This document shows positions 43,401 through 48,552 of a stretch of 64,000 bases of DNA, one piece after another. Numbering within the stretch: position 1 is the stretch's first letter; each line of letters starts with the position of its first letter. The stretch covers positions 33,623,090 to 33,687,089 of the forward strand of contig NC_087069.1 in NCBI RefSeq assembly GCF_963678635.1, in the 5' to 3' direction. Source of the stretch: Symsagittifera roscoffensis (Eukaryota; Xenacoelomorpha; Acoela; Convolutidae). The notes beneath the pieces were generated by a model, which did no database searches, was not told where the DNA came from, and saw only the letters and a list, made by a program, of their open reading frames with translations. Position numbers and translations under genes: made by a program.

Positions 43401-46210
43401 GTATCAAAAATGAACCAAATATTGTCAAATTAAATTGAAGATTAAAAATATATCGTTGCTGGCTACATGTAGGGACGTCACATAGATTGAAGTAACTTGA
43501 AGACTTTGGTATCTAAAGACCGAAGTAATTGAAGTAAAATGCGACAAAGAGGGGCCAATTAGACGCCTTTGTGTTACAACCACTTACTTGATAGAATGCT
43601 GTTGGCCTGTGATGTGAGCCAACAACTGACTTCATGTATAACGCCTTCTGTGTGGCCTTGATTGTCAACGGGGGTGGCTTCATTCCACTGCACCTTCACA
43701 AATGTGTCGAAAGCAAGCACTTTGATATTCCTGAAATTTACAGGGAAAGTTAGACGCTAGCTCGTCTTGAAATTAAGAATTAGCGAGGCTGTTTTTTTTA
43801 TCTTAACATGAGACATACATTTGGGTAAAATGAAACATTAAGTCGATGAAGTTAATTGTACTCTAAAAGAAACAAACATAACTGGTTGCTGTCGAGTAGC
43901 ACAGAAAGTTCAGACCAAACTAATTAGAAAAAAAGAAAATAAAAAAATTTAATTCGAAAATATCATTTTTTGTGCAATTTGTGTTTACTGCATTTCCTGT
44001 AGTTTTTTGCTGGAAAGAGCAATCGAATTAGGCGAAAAAAAGTTTCTCGACAGATAACTTTTTGTTCCGACTTTCGATACGAAATTAACGGAATATTTGT
44101 GCTCGGGGTGGGTTTTTTTTTCTTCAGACAAATTTCGACTTTTTATCTAGACATTTTTGACGGAATTTTTTTATATCATTCGAAAGGTATTGTTGTCCTG
44201 AGCTCAAATTTGAAAAGATATTTCACCTGTGATCATTTTTTGTAAAGTTACGGGGGTTTAAAGATGGCCATTTTGGCCAATTTGGGACAACTAACGCGCG
44301 ATATATTTCGCGCTATTAACGCGTAAGCGGAGAGTTAATCCGTCTTAGAAATTGTTCCAAATTGGTTAAAAGAAGCTTGTTTGCCATAATTGGTTTGTTA
44401 CAAGGAGCGAAATCGATCCTTTTGTACTTTATATGGCGTGTGGGGGGATGATTTTCATAAAAAATTTTAAATTTTAGAAAACTTTTTTTTTCATTTTGTT
44501 TTATTTTATTGAATTTTTTAATGTTATTACTGCTCCATAAACCTTAAAGGGCAGTCGGAACATTCAGGGCTTCGCCCTAATACGAGCAGTCTTGTTTAAA
44601 ATTAATTTCAGAATCCGAATCACGACCAGTAGCTATTTAATATGATAACAAACTTGACCCGCTAGCAGCTTTCCTCGAGGTAGTCAAAATGGTTGGCAAA
44701 AAATTTATAAAACTGACCCTACGCCATAGCTCTTTCCGGCTCTTTGACAATAATCACAACAAAAAGTCTAGAGGGACTTCATGAAACGCCATTTCTATTA
44801 TGTTTGTTGGGTAGATTTTGAATTCTGTACTTCTTTTACATCAAATTTTCATGTGAGTACGCCTTAGTCTAAAGCGGCATTATTAAAATGGCTGTCGCGT
44901 GAAGTTTCACTAAAACCATTTATATACCTTGATAATACTTGTCAAACTATTACCCTTGCCGAGTATTCTAAAAAGCGGTATCATACTTCACTGGTCTATA
45001 CTTACTGTACAGGTAGTGTGAGAACTTTTGAGCACATCGATTCAGGATCTTCACCTTCGGGTCGTTGATAACCTCTGACGCAAAGACACTTTTCAGCACC
45101 AGGGTAAAAACTTGCGGAATTAATTGGACAGATTTTGCAATTGTCATTTCCCAAATTATTTTTGAAATATCCTTTGCGACAAGTTTGGCATTCACTGAGG
45201 ATGTCATTGGGTTCAAATCCCGGGTTGCACTGACACGATGAGAGATCTTGATACTGTTTTGCCCAATTTCCGCGCTGATCGCACAAAATAGATGACAACT
45301 TTGTCCCCGTTTTGGAAGACGAATTTTGCACGCACTTTCCAGTAGCTTCCGTTGACTTAAGCTCCGCGTATGTTCTGTGAAAGTACTGCAGCTCAAAGGT
45401 AAATGAGGGACAAAAATAACGAGTGATGTCAAATTTTTTCAGGGCAAAACAACTGCCATCATCGTCAACTTTGAACTGAATTTTTTTTGATAAGGCTGGA
45501 ACTGTTATATTTCTTGTCGTGAAAATTGCAAAGTCATCGTATTTATCGGATAATGAATCTATAAGATGAAACCTCGACTCTATGTCTTCATCCACTAAAC
45601 CGTCAGATCGTATTAGGTCAAAAGCACTGATGGCTTCTGAAGTATCAATAAAAATATCTTCATTGTCGTTCAGTTCAATGTAATATAATTTCAGCAAAGG
45701 GCTGCACATGCTGAAAATGTCTTCAAGATTTTCAGTTTTTAAATCTTTGCATGATTGAATGTTGAATTCAATCGAAATCACAACGTCTGATTGAGGATGA
45801 ATATCAATAACAGGGGAAAATATAGAACCCTTTTCGTCTCCAGTGAAAAGTCCCACGCAGTCTTTCGTCAGTGCACCACTTCCATCAACATGATACTAAC
45901 AAACAATCATTCGAACATGTTTAGATTCTTATAACTCATCTCTAAAATCTTATGGTTTTTTAAAAGAAAAATCGTTAAATACCTCGATGTCCTTTCCAAA
46001 GCTAAACCAACGATTGAAATCAGGTGCCCCTCTGCTGCTGAAAATAACTTCTAAAACAAAAAAGTATATGATTCTAAGAAATATCCGCATTTTATCGAGG
46101 CTACTTATTAGAAACAGCAACTCAAACTCACCTTCTGCCGAAAAAACAAGGCCAAACAAGAAATAGAAGAACCCAATTCCCGTCATGATAATCGGATCAA
46201 ACAATTTCAT
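9917..46210 (-). CDS. Eph: Eph receptor tyrosine kinase, 16 coding exons, 1314 residues
   Basis: Ephrin-binding transmembrane receptor tyrosine kinase that signals at cell contacts. Joining 16 exons by GT-AG sites gives 3945 nt with no internal stop. Domains: signal peptide 1-25; ephrin-binding domain about 28-215; Cys-rich 237-337; fibronectin III about 345-440 and 441-560; transmembrane helix about 587-617; juxtamembrane 618-750; kinase about 751-1055; SAM about 1085-1150; tail to 1314. Kinase residues seen: VAVK Lys787, helix-C Glu800, HRDLAARN 898-905, DFG 933-935, APE 964-966, one activation-loop Tyr (948). Juxtamembrane Tyr716 and Tyr724 may correspond to the regulatory Tyr pair of Eph receptors. 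Odd points: Ser762 for the third P-loop Gly, Met832 gatekeeper where Eph has Thr, and two kinase inserts. It is longer than usual Eph proteins (about 950-1100). It appears intact. Confidence 0.93.
10427..10844 (-). other. Eph intron 15, with an (AAGT)n microsatellite
   Basis: No gene. Five perfect AAGT units occupy 10635-10654 on the plus strand. The rest is AT-rich. Confidence 0.7.
10845..11070 (-). CDS. Eph: Eph exon 15: SAM domain
   Basis: 226 nt. Encodes SVERWLKLLKMEQHWSKF, then a Leu-rich middle and LVGNRRKIIQSIE, the order of helices in Eph SAM domains (including the GH/GN-x2-KI motif). Acceptor TTGCTTCCAG, donor GAG|GTGGGA. Ends in phase 0. Confidence 0.9.
11071..11801 (-). other. Eph intron 14, nearly filled by a dispersed repeat
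   Basis: Nothing coding. Most of the intron (about 11107-11725) is a copy of the hairpin-ended element described separately. Confidence 0.6.
11107..11725 (+). repeat. Hairpin-ended dispersed element, copy 1
   Basis: Starts ACAAACAAG, followed by a CTGTGC-AAGTA-GCACAG hairpin (11129-11145) and GAATGTTCCGAC. The interior carries AAGCATAAATAAGC, a CGCTCGCTTTACTCACT block, a CGAATCACGACT block and ends with AACTAAAACACACCC. Similar blocks recur at 34814-35230, 43868-44601 and 58080-58410. It is noncoding. Confidence 0.6.
11802..11998 (-). CDS. Eph: Eph exon 14: end of kinase domain
   Basis: 197 nt. Encodes EDGYRLPVPPACP, then CWRSDPTQRPLF, the closing kinase motif with the conserved Arg, and helix I. 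Acceptor TTGAATTAG, donor CATC|GTTAGT. The intron before it is only 77 bp. Ends in phase 2. Confidence 0.92.
12076..12220 (-). CDS. Eph: Eph exon 13: kinase C-lobe, APE region
   Basis: 145 nt. Encodes LLPVRWIAPEVLEYK, then GDVWSFSIVTWEVFSYGQRPYW, the signature of Eph and related tyrosine kinases. Acceptor TTTGGCTGCAG, donor AAT|GTGAGC. Ends in phase 0. Confidence 0.92.
12221..12578 (-). other. Eph intron 12, no features
   Basis: AT-rich intron without repeats or open frames of note. Confidence 0.6.
12579..12748 (-). CDS. Eph: Eph exon 12: catalytic loop, insert and DFG
   Basis: 170 nt. Encodes DLAARNVLV, then an insert of about 15 extra residues rich in Ser, Thr and Pro (about 909-928), then CKLSDFGLCRS and the activation loop with Tyr948. 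Acceptor CTTTAAAG, donor CG|GTCAGT. Ends in phase 2. Confidence 0.9.
12749..13121 (-). other. Eph intron 11, no features
   Basis: AT-rich intron. A T-run near 13037 lies toward its 5' half. Nothing else stands out. Confidence 0.6.
13122..13357 (-). CDS. Eph: Eph exon 11: kinase hinge to HRD
   Basis: 236 nt. Encodes QIVMEYMEYGSLEQFL (hinge with Met gatekeeper), a Gly-rich insert at about 859-873, then helix E and YVHR. Acceptor CCCATTTCTAG, donor AGG|GTAAGT, which cuts exactly between HR and D of the catalytic HRD motif. Confidence 0.9.
13358..13736 (-). other. Eph intron 10, no features
   Basis: AT-rich intron without recognisable elements. Confidence 0.6.
13737..13922 (-). CDS. Eph: Eph exon 10: kinase N-lobe
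   Basis: 186 nt. Encodes GNFSTVH of the P-loop, VVAVK with the ATP-anchoring Lys787, helix C with Glu800 (QREIEIM), and HPNIVTLIGIV. Acceptor TACCTTCTAG, donor CAAC|GTCAGT. The donor choice is set by the frame of exon 11. Confidence 0.9.
14388..14752 (+). repeat. Dispersed repeat R1, copy 1
   Basis: Begins at an ACTTGTTTTTTTTTGAAAAAA block, has ATAGATGGCCTTAAAGCT and ends near CTCTATAAGAG with TTCATCG. The same ordered blocks occur at 19085-19520 in the same orientation, with moderate divergence. No coding capacity. Confidence 0.6.
14763..14945 (-). mobile_element. hAT-like nonautonomous element, copy D, truncated
   Basis: Plus strand starts CAGGCGCGGATCTAGGAATT, followed by the distal block (GTCGACC, TTTGACCAAATTTG, CCGCAGGCAATTTTTT) in an order that is the reverse complement of copies A and B. 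It therefore shows the other terminus of the element, which also starts with CAG-x2-GCGGAT. The GGCGCC half is missing. Confidence 0.55.
15690..15785 (-). repeat. tRNA-derived SINE head
   Basis: On the minus strand GGGTTCGAATCC matches a pol III B box, preceded at tRNA-like distance by AGCAGCGCTAGCTTTGG, a weak A box. A T-run follows the B box. The segment does not fold into a full cloverleaf with a good acceptor stem, so I call it a SINE remnant, not a tRNA gene. Confidence 0.5.
15931..16343 (-). CDS. Eph: Eph exon 9: juxtamembrane segment and kinase start
   Basis: 413 nt, residues 621-758. Opens with a basic anchor (RKSRKSK), then a Gly/Pro/Asn-rich linker longer than in usual Eph receptors, then a Tyr pair (GSYDNDIENNYDDL), and finally the first P-loop residues (EQIGK). 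Acceptor GATGTTTCAG, donor AAAG|GTATGT. Ends in phase 1, splitting the P-loop glycine codon. Confidence 0.9.
18345..18425 (-). repeat. tRNA-derived SINE head
   Basis: Minus strand shows GGGTTCGAATTC (B-box-like) about 55 nt after ACGAGGTACAGTGATTAG, a possible A box. It is degenerate and has no intact cloverleaf. Confidence 0.4.
19085..19520 (+). repeat. Dispersed repeat R1, copy 2
   Basis: Same block order as 14388-14752: GACTTGTTTTTTTTTGAAAA, ATAGATGGCCTTAAAGCT, AAATCAAACTGCGAAAAAG, CCTATATAAGAG, TTCATCG. It is somewhat longer, with insertions in the middle. Confidence 0.6.
21944..22119. mobile_element. MITE-like element with inverted ends
   Basis: Left end GATCTATTTAACAATTCCCC and right end GGGGGGCGATTGTTAAGTAGATC are inverted repeats of each other. 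A third copy, inverted relative to the left end, lies at 21981-22007, making a strong hairpin with C-run and G-run arms (21944-22007). 176 bp, no coding capacity. Confidence 0.55.
26090..26400 (+). repeat. Degenerate tandem repeat
   Basis: Two or three related segments contain ATCGGTTCG, GAACAGTT, TTTTTCTAAGCAAGCTATT and CAGCTA in the same order (near 26104, 26245 and 26327). Spacing is about 80-140 bp and similarity is moderate. Confidence 0.4.
27115..27830. repeat. Cluster of eight TGCGCTCTGCC-type motifs in both orientations
   Basis: The motif or a close variant occurs forward at 27115, 27143, 27368, 27532, 27764 and 27798, and reversed at 27624-27634 and 27820-27830. Pairs 27532/27634 and 27798/27830 form inverted repeats of 103 and 33 bp. 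Several are preceded by a TATA-like sequence. This fits nested or tandem MITEs sharing terminal repeats. No ORF spans the region. Confidence 0.6.
29071..29251 (-). CDS. Eph: Eph exon 8: Gly-rich linker and transmembrane helix
   Basis: 181 nt, acceptor TCTGTTTCAG, donor CAG|GTAAAA. A Gly-rich stalk (residues about 561-583) precedes a hydrophobic helix about 587-617 with LLLLVILILLFC and a Cys-rich inner end (FCICIHC), then a basic stop-transfer motif continued in exon 9. Ends in phase 2. Confidence 0.88.
30690..30715 (+). repeat. Isolated hAT-like terminus
   Basis: CAGTAGCGGATTTAGAGG followed by a G-run, identical in form to the ends of copies A to C. No interior of the element follows. Confidence 0.45.
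32126..32425. repeat. 300-bp near-perfect inverted repeat
   Basis: Two arms of about 140 bp, roughly 85 percent identical by eye, begin AATTAGACCTC and meet at a short loop around 32276. Matched blocks include AAATATTGTTCTACTTTTGA, GTAGTTCGCTT, GAGTTTGGATTTT and CGTCAAAGA. It has no coding capacity. It may be a foldback or MITE element, or a long hairpin precursor RNA. Confidence 0.8.
32810..32873 (-). repeat. hAT-like element terminus, fragment
   Basis: Minus strand begins CAGGAGCGGATTTGGGAATT, followed by TCTCGAG, as in copy D (14763). Only the end is kept. Confidence 0.45.
33848..33913 (-). repeat. tRNA-derived SINE head
   Basis: Minus strand starts GAGCGTCCTTGGCCGAGAGG, an A-box-containing tRNA 5' half, and ends with CAGGTTCGAAGCC, a B box. 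The start resembles the SINE family at 42768 and 36200, but the body of that family does not follow. Confidence 0.5.
34814..35230 (+). repeat. Hairpin-ended dispersed element, copy 2
   Basis: Starts ACAAACAAGG, then the same CTGTGC-AAGTA-GCACAG hairpin and GAATGTTCCGA as copy 1, followed by a shorter interior with AAGCATAAATAAGC. The right end is not clear. Confidence 0.55.
35395..35915 (-). repeat. Hairpin-ended dispersed element, copy 3
   Basis: Reverse-complement match to the right two thirds of copy 5 (43868-44601). Shared blocks include the TTAACGCGATATAT region, AGAAATTGTTCCAA and TTTAAAGATGGCCA, and the decayed terminal hairpin near 35396-35412. Confidence 0.6.
36055..36200 (-). repeat. 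tRNA-derived SINE, family copy S2
   Basis: Minus strand begins GAGCGGCCGTGGTTGAGCGG (A box) with CAGTTCGAAGC (B box) about 40 nt later. The body then reads TCGGTCCCGGTCGGAGG and CTCAAGATGGGAACGG. Head and body align with copy S1 at 42768, so this is a repeat family and not a tRNA gene. Confidence 0.7.
36571..36632 (+). repeat. 31-bp direct repeat, two units
   Basis: CATAATTATCAGAATGG occurs twice 31 bp apart with diverging flanks. No further copies adjoin. Confidence 0.6.
39830..40075 (+). mobile_element. hAT-like nonautonomous element, copy E
   Basis: Plus-strand match to copies A and B without clear ends: AAGGCGCC hairpin half, ATTTTGAGAGGAAAGCGCGC, TTGGTCAAAATTTTCCAAAA, GGGAGAGCTCGGAAAATCAA, TTGGTCGACC. 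It probably lost both terminal repeats. Confidence 0.5.
40675..40750 (-). CDS. Eph: Eph exon 7: end of fibronectin III-2
   Basis: 76 nt between acceptor ATTGTTTCAG and donor CAG|GTATGT. Encodes IRVIHQIDSVQINSTDTF, the last fibronectin strands, leading to the membrane-proximal linker. Ends in phase 1. It is separated from the next exon by an 11.4-kb intron. Confidence 0.85.
40751..41616 (-). other. Eph intron 6
   Basis: No gene. It contains a tRNA-like SINE head at 40795-40880. Confidence 0.6.
40795..40880 (+). repeat. tRNA-derived SINE head
   Basis: GATGTGGCTACGGTTTCCGA resembles a tRNA D arm with an A box, and AAGTTCGAGACC lies at B-box distance. The tail then repeats the theme of a CTTGCTTGGGGTG stretch. 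No intact cloverleaf. Confidence 0.45.
41617..41897 (-). CDS. Eph: Eph exon 6: fibronectin III-2
   Basis: 281 nt between acceptor CTTTTTATTTCAG and donor AAA|GTGAGT. Shows the strand-B Trp (HINWNAPDK) and strand-C YVIEATE, then a long loop before the F strand (VSFK). Several N-x-S/T glycosylation sites. Ends in phase 0. Confidence 0.88.
42283..42352 (-). repeat. tRNA-derived SINE head, degenerate
   Basis: Minus strand has GTCCAGGGTCGAATCC (B box), which resembles the 15690-15785 copy, followed by a T-run. The A-box side (GGAGGTGACGGCCATGCC) is weak. Confidence 0.4.
42428..42694 (+). repeat. Hairpin-ended dispersed element, copy 4 (right part)
   Basis: Matches the right third of copy 5: CTTAGAAATCGTTCCAAATT, TTGCCATAATTG, AGGAGCGAAATC, then the terminal AGGTCTTCGCCCT hairpin and ATACGAGCAGTCTTGTTT. 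The left part is missing. Confidence 0.6.
42768..42950 (+). repeat. tRNA-derived SINE, family copy S1
   Basis: Starts GAGCGTCCGTGGCGGAGTGG (A box) with GAGTTCGAATAC (B box) about 40 nt later, then a body with TCAGTCCCGGTCGGATGG and CTCAAGGTGGGAAAGG. The 3' end is A-rich (AAATAAAGAAATAAT). Head and body align with S2, which lies in the opposite orientation. Confidence 0.7.
42975..43118 (-). CDS. Eph: Eph exon 5: second half of fibronectin III-1
   Basis: 144 nt. Acceptor TTTAG|CAG, donor A|GTGAGT. Encodes the strands ending ISGERHECSVSSTNPVTREP, which is the usual fibronectin III closing pattern (aromatic Tyr replaced by His). The acceptor is a tandem NAG-NAG, so the exon may begin at 43118 or 43115. 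Ends in phase 1. Confidence 0.88.
43119..43587 (-). other. Eph intron 4, no features
   Basis: No gene or repeat I can name. A segment at 43285-43345 resembles 33735-33800 (GCGAAGCTGTGCTTCGCAAA, CAGCTTTATAAA), so a minor dispersed repeat may be present. Confidence 0.5.
43588..43730 (-). CDS. Eph: Eph exon 4: first half of fibronectin III-1
   Basis: Acceptor AAATTTCAG, donor A|GTAAGT. 143 nt. Contains a VKVQWNEATPVDNQG strand-turn typical of fibronectin III (Trp in strand B) and EVSCWL of strand C. Joins exon 3 in frame, ends in phase 1. Confidence 0.88.
43731..45005 (-). other. Eph intron 3, partly a dispersed element
   Basis: Contains the most complete hairpin-ended element (43868-44601). 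The remaining about 400 bp show nothing. Confidence 0.6.
43868..44601 (+). repeat. Hairpin-ended dispersed element, copy 5 (most complete)
   Basis: Left end AAACAAACATAACTGG with TGCTGTCGAGTAGCACAG. Right end is the reverse complement of AAACAAGACTGCTCG, then an AGGGC-TTC-GCCCT hairpin and GTTCCGAC inverted. The ends are thus inverted versions of one pattern: AAACAA, variable bases, hairpin, GAATGTTCCGAC. About 735 bp, noncoding. It could be a MITE with structured ends or a Helentron-type derivative. Confidence 0.6.
45006..45895 (-). CDS. Eph: Eph exon 3: ephrin-binding and Cys-rich domains
   Basis: 890 nt between acceptor TTGTTAG and donor ACA|GTAAGT, residues 50-346. The ephrin-binding part shows the CKDL...C...LYYIE and PLSKK-like (ALSKKIQF) strands and the GSCFAL segment of Eph ligand-binding domains. 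The Cys-rich part has GKC, CQCNPGFEP, CQTCRKGYFKN, CKICPINS and CLCVRGYQRPEGEDPESMC, the typical Eph Cys spacing ending in a DPxxxC motif. Ends in phase 2. Confidence 0.93.
45983..46050 (-). CDS. Eph: Eph exon 2: start of ephrin-binding domain
   Basis: Acceptor TTTGTTTTAG, donor GAG|GTATTT. 68 nt encode EVIFSSRGAPDFNRWFSFG and a few more residues. This matches the usual mature Eph start (EV, then a Trp-containing strand). Ends in phase 0. The preceding intron is only 81 bp. Confidence 0.85.
46132..46210 (-). CDS. Eph: Eph exon 1: start codon and signal peptide
   Basis: ATG at 46210-46208 opens MKLFDPIIM followed by a hydrophobic core (GIGFFYFLFGLVF) and a small-residue cleavage region, SAE. 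The donor is G|GTGAGT at 46131. A GTG further upstream at 46234 is in frame, but the first ATG gives a normal signal peptide. 79 nt, ends in phase 1. Confidence 0.85.
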
Positions 46211-46560
46211 GTGCGGTAAATGTTGAAAGCACACTATGCCTTCTCATTCTTGAACTTAAAACGGGTAAAAAATTTCATCAATTTTCGTTTAAATTATTTT
46301 CTAATTTGATGGACCTTATTTCCATCGCGTGACGATTTGCTTATTGTTGTTTTTCGATTGAAACTGTTCCGAAACGTTTCTTTATTTTTGCAAACACTAG
46401 AGGGCGAGAAATAAAATTTAACATGCTCGAGGAGAAAACCGCTCTACGAAATTCAAATAAGTGAATTTTAATTTATTTCTGTGGTTTGCCTTCTGATTTC
46501 TTCATTTTGAACGAAAAAAAATCTAATTTTTTTTCAAGTATATCTCCGGGTGAATTTTGC
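46211..46560. promoter_or_regulatory. Eph upstream region, shared with a LINE start
   Basis: About 350 bp separate the Eph start codon from the first base I can assign to the Tx1-like LINE. The Eph promoter should start here or upstream beyond the LINE array. I see no clear TATA box or initiator. A 5' untranslated exon further away cannot be excluded. Confidence 0.35.
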
Positions 46561-46583
46561 CCCCCACTGAGTAAAACCAAGTC

Positions 46584-47824
46584 ATGAGTCAACAACAATT
46601 GGCGGAGTCTCAGCTACCAATTACTCATGAAGTGCTGATTGAAACGGAGACAAAATTCAGAAATGCGCTAACAGCAAACAAATCGACAACAGAAACAAAA
46701 CAAATCCAAATAAACAAAATAATCCCCCCATTCTCGAGAGAAATTGTAAAGTCAGCTGAAAATCTGTCGCAGGCTTATCGGAGTTGTGCTTCCGATATAC
46801 TTAAACAATTCCCCACAACAATGCAACAGAAGATGACAATCTCAAAAACAATAACTGTGACGAAAGATGACCGCAAACTTCATACACTGACAGTAATTGC
46901 TCCCCCCGAAGCAGAGCAATTCATAACTAGCATCAAAAGCGAAGGAATCATTCTACTAAACAGGACGGTATTTCCCATGGGATGCTTTCCAAGGTCTCAT
47001 AGACCCAAGAACATTTACCCTAAACTAGCCAAAATCAAATTGTCGAACTTGCCTTATGTATGCAACGATATCGAAGCGAAATTAATTCTCAAATTGCCAG
47101 AAGACATAATTCATAGCCCCATATTCCAACGTGAGACCTGTATCGTAACGGAACGGGGTCAGTATGTTTACACAGAAAGAGCCATTTTAGAAGTTAAAAT
47201 TCAAAACGAAGAACAAGAGAAAAAGCTGACGGACTAGTCTTACAAATCGAGAATGGATGGCTTCAAAATGTGGGAAGGTGTAGAAATCTCGTTTCACATA
47301 CCTTCACTACATGAATGTCAAAAATGCAAAATGTCTGGACGCCAAGAAAAGGTCATCACGATGATTGGTGCAACATAGGAAACCAAATAACCAATAATCC
47401 AAATAATCAGTTCCCCAAAAAACCAAGCTCCAATAATGCCAGCGACGAGAAAAATGATGACGAAACAACAAGCGATAAGTTTTGTAATGGTACCGAAAAT
47501 GAAGAAGATAAGAATGTCGAAATACCACCATCGAGTGTTTTGATTAATGAATCTAAAACAAACAGTGTAGCAACTCCAAGCGAAGAAAAACAGAAGGATG
47601 AGGTTCTCAACAATCAGGTCGTAGATTTTCATTCTTACTCTGCAAAAGAAAAAAAAGACAATTTAAATATCGAAAATAACAAACGAAAATGTTGCTCTGA
47701 CGGAAGAATGCTTACAAAAAGAGAGCGTGAAACTTCACCAACCTCTTCGTCAGTTTTAACACGGAAGAAAGGGCCTAAAATAAAATCTAAAAATAACGGA
47801 GAAGACTTGGTTGGAGGGAAGTGT
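46584..47824 (+). pseudogene. LINE ORF1 protein with zinc-knuckle-like motif
   Basis: First part 46584-47237 (217 codons) holds a conserved core (IAPPEAEQFI, FPMGCFPRSHRPKNIYPKL) repeated in the other copies. After a stop, one frame reads LHECQKCKMSG and the next KGHHDDWC, which together resemble a C-x2-C...GH-x4-C knuckle split by a frameshift near 47340. The tail 47345-47824 is Lys/Asn/Ser-rich. The protein would bind element RNA. Start chosen at the first ATG followed by the conserved region. Confidence 0.65.
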
Positions 47825-47849
47825 TAGCAAAATTTCTATGTGCGAAAAA

Positions 47850-48552
47850 CCAGATAATTTTTCCGGTAATATTTTTAGCATAGGAAATCCAGCTAAATTA
47901 CACTCGTTTATCAAAAAATGCCAAGTTTTAAAAAAAATCTCCCAGTTTCATTTTGTGCATTCAGGAAGCAAAAATATTAAAACTTACAAATATACATTTG
48001 AGTTTACTGGATAAATATAATGTTTTATTCGATTTCATACCAGGCTCAAATAATTCTGGTGGTTTCTTAACGTTATGGTCATCAAACTTGAGTCCTGCAA
48101 AAAGAATTGCTTCAAGTACAAGTTTTCAATTGTTAAATTTTGTCAAACTTAATTGGTTTGTTATCAACGTTTATGCAAACCCAAATTCATTCCAAGCAAC
48201 TTTGAATTCCCTGAAATTAAGTATCAGATTTTTACCTTATAATTCGAAAATTATCATGATGGGTGATTTTAATGCGCTGAGTTATGACAATATTAACAGT
48301 TCTTCAATAGTTAAGTTAAATGATGCACGTATCAAACGATTTACCCAACTCAAAGAACAAATTCTTGATTGTTTTCGTTTTGTTGATTTTGCATTCAAGA
48401 ATGATTTTTTTGATTATACACATTATGACAAACAACATAAATCTTTTGCGCGCATAGGTTATGTTTTTATGAAGTTCGAAACAGAGTATGACACAATGCA
48501 AAGCACTCAAATATCAATTTCTGATCATTTACTCTTACACGTTTTTTGTTAA
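47850..48552 (+). pseudogene. LINE apurinic-like endonuclease
   Basis: Motifs in order: CIQEAK (catalytic Glu), GGFLTLW, VINVYANP, MMGDFNA, RIGYVF and SISDHLLLHV. These are the boxes of the LINE endonuclease that nicks target DNA. The N-terminal part (to about 47945) lies in another frame, indicating a frameshift. RIGYVF has Gly where the family normally has Asp, so the active site is likely damaged. Confidence 0.75.

Noticed and set aside
47307-47632. Minus-strand frames rich in hydrophobic residues, resembling membrane segments
   Set aside because: Antisense shadows of the LINE ORF1 tail rich in Lys and Asn codons.
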